In this document: one piece after another, positions 27,001-45,200 of the stretch | How positions within the stretch are numbered: the stretch's first letter is position 1 | Layout: each line of letters opens with the position of its first letter | Assembly (NCBI RefSeq): GCF_921293095.1 | Contig: NC_060251.1 | Coordinates: 58,359,585-58,423,584, forward strand | DNA length: 64,000 bases | Direction of reading: 5' to 3' | From: Ischnura elegans | Taxonomy: Eukaryota > Arthropoda > Insecta > Odonata > Coenagrionidae | The notes under the pieces: generated by a model | Database searches by the model: none | Told to the model about the DNA's origin: nothing | What the model saw: only the letters and a program-made list of their open reading frames with translations | Made by a program: the position numbers and the translations under genes

Positions 27001-29154
27001 TATGCTCTACTTATATCCATGAAGGAAAATGTGCCATAATGTTGGCTAGTGTGATGTATGGAAGTGTATATAATTTCAGTTTGCTAACATGTTAAGATCC
27101 GTGTTTACATACTTATATTTCCGGTATAATTTTTATTGAGGGACATTTATATTTTGTTGAAATTAAAATTTTACCATTTTTTCTAAGGAAGTAGATGACA
27201 TCACCAAAGTGGTAATTAAATGTTGGCTTTAATTGGATGGTAAACATTATATTGTTCTTCTTTAATTTAACTTTGAATTTTTATTCTTTCTTTTTCTACT
27301 TGATAAATGATTTTTCATTTGCATTGTGGAACATTTTTCATTTGATTGAAAGGTGAGCAAGCCTTTAGAAATGAGCCTAAGTATGTACTGTTGGTGACTT
27401 CATTGAGTGCTTAAGATTTTTAATAAACATATTTAAAATTCACCTCTGCTGTTTTATTTAAGGTGTGGAACCTATCCCATCTTTTTAACCTTTATCCCTC
27501 ATGATGATTTGAAGTTACTATTTGTCACATTCCGATGGGCTTAGGGTACAATTGCATTATTCAGTTTTGAACAGTTTTACAACTGGTGCTCTCTTATGCA
27601 AATGTTAAACTTTAAGTGACAAATGGAATACCTATTCCCTTGGTAGTGCTTGATTCATCCTTGGTAAGCTTATTCAGATTAGGGTTAAATTGTTGCTTTG
27701 AAAACTTTTATGGAATAATTTTCTGTCTGGAAGTACTTTCGATCATCTCTGTCATTGATAACATTTCGTATTAATCCCTAAATATTGAAGTAACTAATGT
27801 CACTATTTGCACTTGAATTATGCAAATAATTTCTCCTGGAATTTTTTTTCATGAACGAACAAAGAACTAACACAAGTTGTCCAGCATCTTTTCCTAATTC
27901 TAAATGTAATAATTACTGCTTTTAGAAAATTACAGTGAAATGAATGCATCCCAGATAAAAAGTATTTCATCATGTAAAACTTTTAATGTTTAGCCTAAAT
28001 GTTTAATTTCATGCGAAAGAAGATGAACACTGGAATTTGTAATGAATGAATTCACTAATTTTGAAATTGGTTGAAAATATGTCGTCCCACTCATCCAATT
28101 GTCAGTCAAGCATTTTTAATTGAATGCTAGACTGTAGTCACTGCTTTAGTTGTAGTGTTTAGAAATATTAATTTTATATTTCACTTCCAGTTTCTTAATT
28201 TTTTCATTGAGATGGTTATTCGTGTTTGAAATGAGTGAAAGAATTCATTCCGATTAGTGAAAGCAGTGATTCAAACAATAGGATCCAGTTTATGTTACCA
28301 TCTCACAGTTTGTAAAGGAAGGAAAGGTTATAATCTTGTGTAGAGTTTGAGGACACCTTATTTATGGTCCAGATCGTTACAATTTTAAAATTTAAATGCT
28401 TGGGTTCCTCCATCCAGTGAGCAATAGAAAGTAATGGTGCTCTTAAATAATGGGAAGGATGCTTGAGTTTGTTGTACTGTGCTCCTGGAAATTACCTGTA
28501 ATTCTGGTAAATGTGCATCATTTTGTAATATGTACATGCAATGCCTTGCTGCATGGACCTCTTGGATGACTCTTCAGCTGCTAGTTCATTCAGGAGTACA
28601 TGGCTCAACAAATAGTAGGTCATGGTGGTGAGGTTTTATCAGCTTTTAATAAGGAATATTGTTAACAGAAGTAATAATTACTTAGTATTGGTAGATACTA
28701 AGATAGATAATCTGGACCACAAGGGACCATGGTTACTCTGGAATTATGTTGTTTCCAGTGTTGAGATTACTTCCTTTTCAATAAGAAACTTTGTTATCAC
28801 CCAACTGCTGTTTTAACCGGGGTGATGGATGAACAAAAATAAATTAGAGCATAGAACAATCTCTCCTCTTTGAATTTCTGCTAATCAACAAGGATATTCA
28901 TATTACATTTTGGCAAGTCAATTAGCTCTCCCAGGTAGTGCTTGTTCTACAAATGTAGTGCTGTGACTTTTGTCTGGTGATATCACATGCTGGATGATTT
29001 GTCTTCACATTATTTTTTGCTCTCCATCTTCTGATCCAAACACTTTCGGTATATGTATAAGTCAAACTAATGGTGCTAAGTCATTTCCAAGTCACCAGTC
29101 ACTACCTTATCTTTCACTTCTTGAATTGGATTGCACTAATAACGTGAGTTATTC
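24024..29154. other. Intergenic AT-rich DNA
   Basis: I see no supported gene. A stretch at about 25150-25205 has weak resemblance to tRNA-type promoter boxes and is discussed among rejected items. Confidence 0.45.
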
Positions 29155-29162
29155 ATCAAGGG

Positions 29163-29426
29163 CAGTGGCGGATACAGAAAAAACTCAAGGGGGGGCACAA
29201 CATATCTTGAATTGTCTTAAATTTTATCGTAATAAAAGATGATCAAGTCACAAGAATCCCTCTCCCCTCCCACGCAATTTTATTTAAAGTGATTATAAAC
29301 ATGTAAAAGACAATGCCATCTTATGATATAAAAAAGTTACAATTGTGGTTTTGCAATGTTCGGCAATACATGTGGACCCGCAAGGGGGGGGGCGCGCACC
29401 CCCTGCCCTATCTGTATCCGCCACTG
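29163..29426. mobile_element. hAT-type MITE with perfect 15-bp ends
   Basis: CAGTGGCGGATACAG at the left end is exactly inverted at the right. The flanking direct repeat ATCAAGGG is exact, the 8-bp duplication expected for hAT elements. It is 264 bp, non-coding, with G-rich stretches just inside both ends. A shorter relative is at 57620-57751. Confidence 0.85.
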
Positions 29427-29434
29427 ATCAAGGG

Positions 29435-31200
29435 CAGCTACTATGATGGTTTTATGGTTTGCAGCTTTTCAACTTCATTTTCAGTGGGCTGTCCATTGTT
29501 AACAAATTGCCTGAATCCAGCATTGAAAATTTTTTTACATTAACTCCTATTCTGTCAAAGATAAAAAGTTGTTTACAGAATTTAAGTGATAGTACTTCAA
29601 GGTCCTTATGCGTTTTACATTTAAGCACGCTGAAAAACAAGTTGAGTCAGGTTTAATCAGCGACTTCCCACGAGTAGAAGCAACTTCCCACAGTTCCATT
29701 CATCCTGTAAGGGTGGGGTAAGGCCAATAAACAAGACAACAAATGCTGGAGCTACCATTGTGTTGAATGAGCGTCAACTTATATGCATTCTAGATAAAAA
29801 TATCTCTATTTAAATAACCATAAGTGCATGCAGGAGGCTTTATAAAGGTCATGTTGCTAGGGGTATAGAAGCATAAAGTTCGTAAAATTATAGAAATCTT
29901 TTAATCAAATAGATATTCAAAAGTGAAGAATGATGGATTAACAACCTTACCCGGTATTTTTTTCCCAGGTGCCATGTAGTTGTGATTATAATTTGAATGT
30001 GTAGGGAAATACAAAGAAAGTGGGAGAGCCATTATTAAACTTATGAATTGTCTATGAGTGATGGTTCTATCTGAGAATGTTAATCTTAAGGGGACATTCA
30101 ATTACTTCTGAGTTTATGAAAAAAAACATAAATTTGAATTTATCCCTAGGGAGTTTAGGATATTTATAAATTCAGGTTTTAGATTTTTAAACTGTAGTTT
30201 ATCCATTACCCACATAATCTTCGGCTTACTAGATAAGACATGAATGAGTGTAAGTATATCCTATTTTTACAAGCAGTAGAACAAGTCATTATAGATCAAA
30301 ATTGCATTGAGCGATTAAGATTAATTTCAGACTGCTTGATTCAAGAAATATTGGCAAGATTTTTCAAATTTCTTGTTTTGCCTGGAATGAAAAGTCAACT
30401 TCACTATTATATTGGCTTTAGTACAGCTCATGGCGATTGTTATCCACTGGTGGGAGCACCAGAGTTTGTGAGAAATGATAAAAAATTCCATAGTTTCCTA
30501 TCACTTAAGCAGTATCAAGCATTAACCATTAAGATTTTGATTGTTTGAGGCGTAATGTTAACCTTAATTTAATGACCTTAATGTTAACTTTACGGATTTT
30601 GTTTGCTATCCATCAATGGATCAAGTTGCCATTCAAGGTTGATGCCATTCAATTTTGAGCATTCATTAAAATTCAATACATGTTAGGAAATAAGGTACTG
30701 TTTTGCCTGTTATACTCTTCTGCTCCTCTCAGACCAGTTTTTCTTTTATACAGTTCAATGCCTACTATTTAATATGTATTGAGTAAACTAAATTCATCCC
30801 ATTAAGAATCACTACTTCAATGAAGTCTTTTGTCATTTTTTTCGTACCCATGAATCCCATCTTTCATTGCAGCCAGAAAGGCAGAGTGTAACTTTACATG
30901 CTTCACTTATCTCACTTAAATTACTTATATCACTATCTATTACTCTTTGTTTTCACTTTTCATGTTAATGTCAACTGGCTGTCAATTTATGTACTGTATT
31001 TTGCACCATCTAGTCATCTCTAGGAAGGTAATCCACTCAAAGATGTGGCCAAACTATCTCCAAATTGATTAATTGTTGTTTAAAAGTGATTAGTAATGTT
31101 CTATTTCCAACGAAGGACATATATATTGGCAACTTGGCAATAAGCAATTAGTAGCTTTGCTCTTTCGACTATTTGAATCTGTCGCCCTGCCGCTTCCACT
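29435..31200. other. Intergenic DNA upstream of RpLP0
   Basis: An open frame of 102 codons at 30240-30548 on the + strand shows no recognisable domain. No gene supported. Confidence 0.4.
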
Positions 31201-31310
31201 GTCGAAATCGAAAGGATCGAAAGGGTGATCGATAGACTTCGAGCTATCGAATGTAACAATCTCTAATCGAACGCCAAATCGCTCATTCGCACCGTTTTTA
31301 TTCGCCTGAG
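31201..31310 (+). promoter_or_regulatory. RpLP0 promoter and untranslated first exon
   Basis: ATCGATA at 31228-31234 and TATCGAA at 31245-31251 resemble the insect DREF site TATCGATA, found at many housekeeping and ribosomal-protein promoters. Related ATCGAAAGG repeats lie just upstream. A likely untranslated first exon ends at 31310, where CCTGAG is followed by the donor GTAACG; the matching acceptor is TTATTTTCAG at 31701-31710. The start site cannot be fixed, though pyrimidine-rich tracts just before 31305 would suit a TOP-type start. Confidence 0.5.
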
Positions 31311-31710
31311 GTAACGTGTTTTTGAATCTCTCCGCATCTTTCTTAAATTATCTTTAATATAGCCTTTCCCAATGTCCAATATATGCGTTGAGTCCCTTAA
31401 ATGCCGTTAATTTTTGTTTCATTTCGTTATAGTGTTGGTATATCAGTGCACGCGATGTAAATATGGAATGCCACGTGTGTCAATGCCATTCGTGATTTTG
31501 TTGATAAGTTTCGGGTTTTAATCGTTAAATTTTTCATAATTTGTGGCTTGGCTACCTCTCTATCCCTTAAAATTTACTGTGCTGATTGTTTTTTAGTTTT
31601 TAGTCAATATTGTAGTATATGTTTCGAGTCTTATTTCATGATTTGCTGCTATTTTATTTCTCGTGCCTACTTAATTTCTTGTGCATTTATTTAGTTTATA
31701 TTATTTTCAG
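31311..31710 (+). other. 5' UTR intron of RpLP0
   Basis: Bounded by GTAACG and TTATTTTCAG, AT-rich, nothing else recognised. The untranslated part of exon 2 is 31711-31750. Confidence 0.5.
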
Positions 31711-31750
31711 TCCTTAAAAATCTCTTCGGAGGAATCCCTACAACCACAAG

Positions 31751-37861
<6,111 letters not shown>

Positions 37862-37906
37862 GAACCATGAATGGTTGAAGTATTGTCATTGCATTTTTAC
37901 TTCCTG

Positions 37907-37912
37907 AATAAA
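37907..37912 (+). terminator. RpLP0 poly(A) signal
   Basis: AATAAA lies 46 bases after the stop codon, a suitable distance for a ribosomal-protein mRNA, and is followed by a T-rich stretch. Confidence 0.85.
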
Positions 37913-39074
37913 TGCCTTTTCTGGCCAACATCTTAGTTTTATTAGTGGCAGGTTACCATTCCCCTTAATTATACATGTGTGTATGATAGTGATAATGATT
38001 TAAATGAATGCCAAGAGAAGCCGCAATAGCGAAGGCATAAAGTAAACATGTGCAGTTTCAGGTTCTGCAGGCTGGGGTAAGAAAGCGGGAAGTAGGGGAA
38101 GGACTACCATAGAAATTAGTGGGTCCACTGAAGACCACGAGTATTGAACTCTTGGTACAGCCATGTATGCGATTGCTTCCTGAGGTTTTCAATTCTAGTA
38201 GTGATGCAACTATACATATGCTGAAGCATTCATCGATTCCTCAGTGTGAGAAGTGGGTGAGGACAGGAAGTGATGCAGATAGTTAACCCTCAAGTTGAGT
38301 AAAGTGGTTGAACTGATATAGGGCGGGAAAGAATTGCCCAGAAGAATGTAGATCACATAGTAATGGTGGGGGATGGAGTGGAAGTGTAAAAGCAAGAAAT
38401 TTTAAGAGGTTTTATAGCGGTCTGTGGCATGTGGTAGGTCAAGATTTGGCTTGGGTTGTAAATCATAAGAGCGATTAGTTGTTTTAAGGCTGGAAGAGAG
38501 GTTTGGTGGATAGGGGAAGGCCAAGGATTGGCAATTTAGTTAATGTAACAGGCAATAAGGTTTTTGTAGAAAAGCTTAAATTATTTTTATTCACTGACAA
38601 TGAGTGCACACCAGGGAAGTTGGAGATGGAAAGTGAGAGGTTTGTGGGATTTTTGTTAGGGCAATTTTCGGGTCTACAGGATGAATATGAGATTAGTGAA
38701 GGGTTTTGAAAAATTTGAAGGGATTCAGGTTTATTACAGATAATGTGGCCTTGTGTAGAAAGAGAAAGGTGGGCCTTGTTGAGTGTGTGACGATGACAGC
38801 TAGTGTAGGGCAAGTAGTGTTGTTTATTGGCGAGTTGAATATGGACTGAGTGTTGTATTTTTGAATTTATAAGGAAATTGAAACACACAAAACTTATTTG
38901 GGAGGCAAAGGATAGTTGAAAGAAGTTACTGAATGCTGAGATAAAAGAGTTCAATGAGTCTGGTCCTTTGGCTGGAGATGGAAAATGGCTCCAACTAAGC
39001 GAAGCCAGAGTAACATTTGAAGTTGTAAGATAGGAGAGATTCTTCCAGAAGACCAATAATTGTTTGCGTGCTTA
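37913..39074. other. Intergenic DNA with a 190-codon open minus-strand frame
   Basis: The minus strand is open over 38484-39056 (190 codons, Ser/Asn/Phe-rich). I recognise no domain and codon content looks unconstrained. It lies on the same strand as the Penelope-like relic at 40380-40640 but shows no GIY-YIG signature. It is reported as unexplained, not as a gene. Confidence 0.3.
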
Positions 39075-39224
39075 GGCCGTTTTCACATGCACTGGCGAAG
39101 CCAGTGCTGAATACAATATATTCAAAGAGAAGCCTATACTCCCTATAGCCCCAGCATCATTGCGGGAGCGATCAGCAGCACCTGCCAGTGAGGCTGATGA
39201 CAACATTAGAGTGGGAATGAGCCA

Positions 39225-39698
39225 TTGAATGAGGAAGCCTGTGACTGGGACAAAGCTTGCCTCTCTTGGAAAAAAAACCCGGATGCCCAGAGGATGTTTA
39301 TAAAGCCATCCAAAATGCTCTTAAACATGCACCTGACGAAGCATTTTTTTATCACTGTTTTACCAACTGTGAGAAAAATGGGAGAAGGGGAAAAAATGGA
39401 ATTTCGTATGGGTGTCTTGCAGCTTATTAAAAACATCAAAAGCCAGACCATAATAAATCACCCTGTCCCAATCCCAGAATTTTCTCCTGCCTGGTCATCA
39501 TCAACCTCTATCTTCTTTCCAATCTTTTGCCTTATGCCCAACATCAATAGGTTACATTCTCAGCCGTCACAAGTCAACAATTGTCATTGCCTCAACGTGA
39601 ACAGCTACAAAATACAGCTAGAGCTTGACCCGGAAATATCTTACCACTCAACCCCCTTCTTTCAAGAACTTCAAAAATATCTTTGTAACAAAACCTAA
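39225..39698 (+). pseudogene. BESS-motif ORF, possible transposon-borne MADF/BESS fragment
   Basis: A 157-codon frame whose middle part reads Phe-Phe-Ile-Thr-Val-Leu-Pro-Thr-Val-Arg-Lys-Met, followed by Glu-Phe-Arg-Met-Gly-Val-Leu-Gln-Leu-Ile. This matches the BESS protein-interaction motif (Phe-x2-Ser-Leu-Leu-Pro, then Phe-Arg-x2-Val-x2-Leu). BESS usually follows a MADF DNA-binding domain in arthropod regulators and in the second protein of some Harbinger elements. No MADF domain is seen upstream. The sequence just before, near 39075, begins GGCCGTTTTCACATGC and carries a GCACTGGCGAAGCCAGTGC palindrome, which looks like a transposon end. The last third is low in recognisable content. Confidence 0.45.
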
Positions 39699-39831
39699 GT
39701 AAATTGTCTCTGTACGTATTACAAATGAAAGTTATAGTAGACCCAGCGTATGTATTAATTTAAACTTACCTTATTGTTACTGCAAAAATTTCCATCGGCA
39801 GTGTTCATGCTCGCATTGTAGTATCTTGGTG

Positions 39832-40069
39832 CAAGGGCGTACCCAGGAACAAAACTAGGAGGGGGGGGGGGGCTAGCCATGGCTGTTCAAGTTATAGGTA
39901 ACTTCATTGCACGGAAAAGGTGAATGAAATCAACATTTTATGGAAACTATTAAAGCTTTTTATTAGTTTTTAAATTATTTGCTTGAAAAAATATTATTTT
40001 CATTAAAGACATTCGCGATTCTCTTGTGAGGGGGGGGGGGGCTGCTGCCCCTCGCTGGGTATGCCCATG
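39832..40069. mobile_element. hAT-type MITE
   Basis: Flanked by the exact repeat TCTTGGTG. Ends read CAAGGGCGTACCCAGG and CTGGGTATGCCCATG. Internal runs of 12 G occur near both ends. It is 238 bp and non-coding. Confidence 0.8.
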
Positions 40070-40379
40070 TCTTGGTGCTGAGTAACTTCTCCTATGCGTC
40101 CCAAGAGAATATCATATGTATGTATACTCATAGGAAAATAATTTTTAAAAACTGAGGTTCATCCATTCTAAGTTTTTCATATGTTGTGTAGAAACTTACT
40201 TCCAAATATCTGACTCTTAAAAGTGGATTTACTCTGAACAATCTTTCTCGTCTCCTGTATTTCCGCCTCAGGTTGGTACAAATGTATGATCAAATTATGT
40301 CTCCCATCTTCAGATCACATCTTTTTTCCTGCATGATCAGAATTCAACTGGCTCACTGACGAGAAAGAAGGCAATTGAG

Positions 40380-40640
40380 AATACCATAATTATCTTTAAT
40401 ATAAGGCAGAAAGGAATGTACACGAGGCTGAAGGTAATGGTCGATGAAGAATGAGATGTGTTCTGTGGGAAAATCCTAACAAGAGATGATTGGGTGCCCA
40501 GGATCGTTAGCCTTTTGTATCTTGGGTAGAACATAGAAGTGTGGAGTTTGTCGATGGGGTGAGATAAAAGAGAAATTTCACTACTGGAAAGGCCCTCTTC
40601 CGGTGCTTTCTTTAAAAAAAAAGATTTTTTGGTGAAGTGC
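40380..40640 (-). pseudogene. Penelope-like reverse transcriptase relic
   Basis: The minus strand encodes Phe-Tyr-Val-Leu-Pro-Lys-Ile-Gln-Lys and Pro-Gly-His-Pro-Ile-Ile-Ser, then a stop, then Ile-Asp-His-Tyr-Leu-Gln-Pro and Phe-Leu-Pro-Tyr-Ile-Lys-Asp. This order and wording match Penelope-type RTs (Leu-Pro-Lys-Ile-His-Lys, Gly-Arg-Pro-Ile-Val-Ser, then Tyr-Ile-Lys-Asp-Thr). The copy is short, has a nonsense codon and lacks the catalytic Asp-Asp region, so it is a relic. Confidence 0.75.
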
Positions 40641-41875
40641 AGGATTGAATCAAGTGACGTTGGTATGTTCGAAGAGGTATCAGCGAGTTGTCTTGGGATT
40701 TTGTTTGTATAGTTGGTGGAGATAATGTATAACAAAATAAAAATACTATTGCGAAAGACAAGAATCAAGGGACCCTCACAAATTAAATTTTTAACGATTT
40801 GGTAGTACAGCCACCCCTCCTCGACCAGTTTCCACACTTCCTCACAACCATCTATTTACCTCCCCTCCTCCAAAGAAGATAGTAGTGTATTTAATTTGTT
40901 ATATGTGTGTTTGCATTTACGCCAAGTGTGTTTTTGACCAGTGTATTAGTAGCATATCTGTTTACTTTGGAATGTTATGAGAACTGGAAGTGAAGGCCCT
41001 TCCAGAATGTAGAATATGTATCTCTCATTGTTTTCTGTTGAGTCATTATAGGTACTTACATATTTGCCTTTTGTCTTAGTAATGGCTGAATAGGTATGAA
41101 CCATTAAGCTTTGTACCAACTGTGTACCATTATGGTATTAAGCTTTCACATTCATTACCCCAGAGATTTCTCTGTAGTTAGTGATGGGTAAAAAAAGCCC
41201 TTGTCACTCCATTCAGTTCCTTATCCATTTGCATCTTGGGATATGAGTTTTTTAAATTTGAAAGTCTCATAAGTTTCTTGGTTTTTGAGGGGTAGATCAT
41301 GAGTATTTGAAGTCATATTTTCTACTAGTTAAAACTGTACTACAAAGATAAGGTACCTCTTGTTAAGCATTAATTTTTAGTGGATTGTACAACGTAGTAC
41401 TACGTAGTGAATCAGGTTATAAACAAATAATTTTAAAAGAGATTCTGTTACCACATTGTTGTGAATTTGGAGTCAGGGTAATAGAAATGGGTAAAAAGGT
41501 TATGAAGGAGTATCACACTATTGAACAAGTAACACAAATTGATGAATGGCCCTTCTCAAAAGTCTTGACAATGGTAAGAAATCATGGTTGGTGGGAGTAG
41601 AATCATCTTTGATGTTTTTAATGGGGAAAGTAAAAGGGTGATACAATTCACCTTCTGGCTACTAATTGGTTGACTGAAAGATTGAATCAAATTATTAAGT
41701 TTCTTTTGATATTTACTGTATGATCTGCTATAAGCTGGACTGTCATTCAAGCCCTCTATACCCAAAGTTACTCTGAACAATGGGAGTTTTCAGTTGCTGC
41801 CTTTCTCGATATAGGCTTACCTGGCCCCGCAAATTTTCTTATGGCATGGAAACCTGCTTAATGTGAAATTTTTTG

Positions 41876-42079
41876 CTATAGTGAAGGAGGGAAGTGCTGA
41901 TAATGAAGCAGTATGGAAGAAGGAGTCGATATATCTCCTCTCCTTCTTCCATTATAGATGCTCTTGGATCTTTTTGGGATAATTCGACAAGGGTGCGACG
42001 GAGATTCCCATGAGGCAATATTGGTAATTTCATCCCAAGGCAAGAAATCCATTTTATCCGTTACCGTTTGCGTACTCAT
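41876..42079 (-). other. Possible first coding exon of a divergent minus-strand gene
   Basis: An open frame starting Met-Ser-Thr-Gln-Thr-Val-Thr-Asp-Lys-Met begins 160 bases upstream of the NCOA4-like start and points the other way. The overlapping frame at 41839-42033 has Leu-Val-Glu-Leu-Ser-Gln-Lys-Asp-Pro-Arg-Ala and Glu-Glu-Gly-Glu-Glu-Ile-Tyr, which also looks protein-like. No onward exons were found to the left, and neither frame is a family I recognise. Confidence 0.25.
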
Positions 42080-42238
42080 ATCCTAAGGTATTCAATTTCG
42101 CGCGAGCACAAGCAACATCCAGCTGATCCAATCAACGGCGCTGGTTGCTGTCAACATGCGAGCTAATAATTGACGTTCGGATTGCGTGAATCTCGGGTCA
42201 TGATTAACATTGTACTACGAACTCTCGCAAATTGAAAA

Positions 42239-45200
42239 ATGATAGAGAAACGAGAAGAGAATTCGTCGCCGATCACTGCTCATGGTCTACATGAATCTAT
42301 TTCTACTATTTCGCTTGAAACCATCGATCTGTACTTGAAACAGCTGGAGGCTCAAAAATTACAGGTATATTTCCTCCTCACCTTTTAAGTTGGTTCGCTT
42401 GACTTGATGTGATTGAACACTTGATTCATTGATTGTCTCTAACCTGTCGTGAGTTATTTCTTGCAGGCTCAAGCGGAAATTTCAAATTCGTTCAGACAGT
42501 TGACGTCCCTTTTACACGCTCGAGAAAAACAGCTTCTACGACAAGTAGATGCCATTCACGATCACTTAATATTAATATTGCAGTCTCGCAAGACTTTCAG
42601 CCCCGATACTTCTATATGCTGCGAAGATGAAGAAAAGGAATTTATGCTTCAGGAGCAGGATGGGAGACCCATGAATGACGTTAAGAGGTATGCATTTATG
42701 ATCCATATGCTCGTTTCGACTTGGTTAGTTTTCCATTTGGTTGTTTGTTAAACGATTTTCCCTGGCGGTCCCATTTACTTATTGTTTCTCCCCTTTTACA
42801 GTGTTAAAGCCTCTCCAGGTATTGAGCTTACTCTCATTACTAAGGAGTTGGAGGACCAAATACTAACGATTGGAAAAGTGGAGATGTCGGGAACGAGTTT
42901 CATGCATCTAAGTGAAGATAACGAAAATTTCATTTTCCCTTGCCGGTAAGGGTTTATATTATGATTCGAGTATATGATGGTAGTTGTTAACAGTTTGATT
43001 TGATTGTAAACTGTGTAAGTTGAAATCTTGCTAGTGTGATGACATTTAATTTGCATTTGATAGTGTCCAGAATTATCAAGAAACCAGCCAAGATCATATG
43101 CTTCTTTACAAGTCTCTGGAGGAGGTAGAATCAATTGACGTTGCTAGTGTCAAAATTGAAGCATCTGTTGTTGAAATGCAGAGTGAGAACATTGTATCTA
43201 CTCCAGACATGCTTCACCGAGAAGAAGTCTCTAATTGTTCTGGATGTCAGGTGCTCGCAGTTAACGAAGAAATTGTAGATGAAAGTATAAAGGAGTTGGA
43301 AAAGGTAAGAAAATCATCAATTGGTATTTTTTTCTGACCATATGGTCTCTATAATTTCGAGGGAAATGCTAAGGTCAGGAATAGCATGAGAAATTATTGA
43401 TATCTTGTAGTGTATCTATAAAATGATATCATTTGAGATTGAAGATTTGCAGGTAAATGTCGAGAAGTTAACAAAGAATTATTGGATCTATGTCACGGGT
43501 GGTCTTGCCAGGTTGGCTGGTCGGCAATCGCCGAGGGCCTCGAGGTTAGGGGGCCCCCACAACGCTCATGTCAATTGTGAAGCGTATATGAAAGGTGTAA
43601 TAAAAAAGACTTGGATTACTTGAACCAATCTATTTTGCATTAATAAAATTCTGCGTTTTCATTTTTTGTTTTACAACTTACGCATACTCTGTGCATAGGC
43701 AGATCTAGGGGCGGATCACGGGAGCACATGTCCCCCCCAGACCCTTAAAAAATATGCAAGATTTTTAATACGGTCTGATTATCATTGGGTTCATTTTGTA
43801 TTACGAGGTATCCTTGTGCCCCCCCAGAACAAAATCCTGGATTCGGCCTTGCTCGTGATCCCCCCCCACCCCCCAGAAAGAAATCCTGAATCCGCCCCTG
43901 ACTCTGTGTAAAAAGATTATGTAAAAAATCGATTAAAATGTGTCAGAAGATAGAACCTGATGCTTTTTTGAAAGGGTTATGTAAAAGTCATTTTAGAGTT
44001 TTTTTTAGGTTTCAAGGAATAAATCCACTGAATTAAATTTTATAAGTTGTGGAATTTTCACTTTTTATATTTTTTCTTACGAAATTGCTATTTTTATTAA
44101 CTTTTGTGTGGTTTTTAAGAGAGCGTCTAAATCTATTTTTGGGCATGCAGTTCCCTATAATTTTCTGCGGGAGGACCCCCAAACTCCCCGGTAAGGGGGG
44201 ACCCATTATTTGCCCCAGCCAAAGGCCCCCAATCACTGCAGACTGCCCCTGGTGTATGTGTTGAAAAAGTTTCTTACAATGGGCAGTATTAGATATCTAA
44301 GGAATAAGTATGCATGTAGAATAATAAATGAGTATGTCAAGCTACAGGGATAATTAAGGCTAGGTGCTAACTTGAAGGGTCGATCAAATTGTGTCAAAAG
44401 TTTATGGGTACAATATTGATTACGTTTGGAAAACAGAATCATGGGGTTACGTTGTGGCAAGATCCTTTTTAAACTATTAGCTTGATTATCTCTGCAATCG
44501 TTGTGGTTTTGCACGGCCTGTGAAACCCTGTTTTTATTTTGTGATGATTACCCATCGTAGACCTGTGTAGTGGCTTAATGTATGTTGTATAAGGTAGAAG
44601 TGAAAAATATCAAATATTAATGCATATTTAGTTTTAAAGCTTTCATGGGTGTGGACCCCATGCTTTTAAAATAACGAGCGTGCTGCGCCTGCTCCCAGCG
44701 GGCTTCCCCCACTCTTTTCAATGTAGGTCCACTGAGGGATAGGCGCATTTATAATTTTAAAATGTAAAAAAATAATGCAGGGTCTTATGCACAAATTTAA
44801 TTGGAATGTTCATGTACAAATTGAGAGTCAGTCAGAGGACCTCTTTAAATACAAAATTGGAAGTAATTACACTATCCTCTGTTAAACGCACATGATGACT
44901 CATTCTTACGTATTAACAGGAGACTTGAATGTGGAATCAGCCGTATTTTGATAAAAGTTATTTAAAGAATGCGAGATATTGTTGCAAATGAACAAATGTA
45001 TCAGTTTGTGCGCAGTTAACGTCAGGAACATTTACCGGTTTTTGTTTTTTTTTTAAATTATTTAAAAACCAATTTTTGGAAACAATAGCAATATTTAGGA
45101 AGTAAGATATGCTGTCGCATGTTCTCTGATAAATTCTGTGCATTTTGGTACCTCATTTGTAGAGTTTGGTTGCGTATAAGTTGAGAAAAAAGGTATCTAT

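Noticed and set aside
40337-40837. 166-codon minus-strand frame as a gene
   Set aside because: The recognisable Penelope RT motifs lie in a different frame of the same strand. This open frame is incidental.
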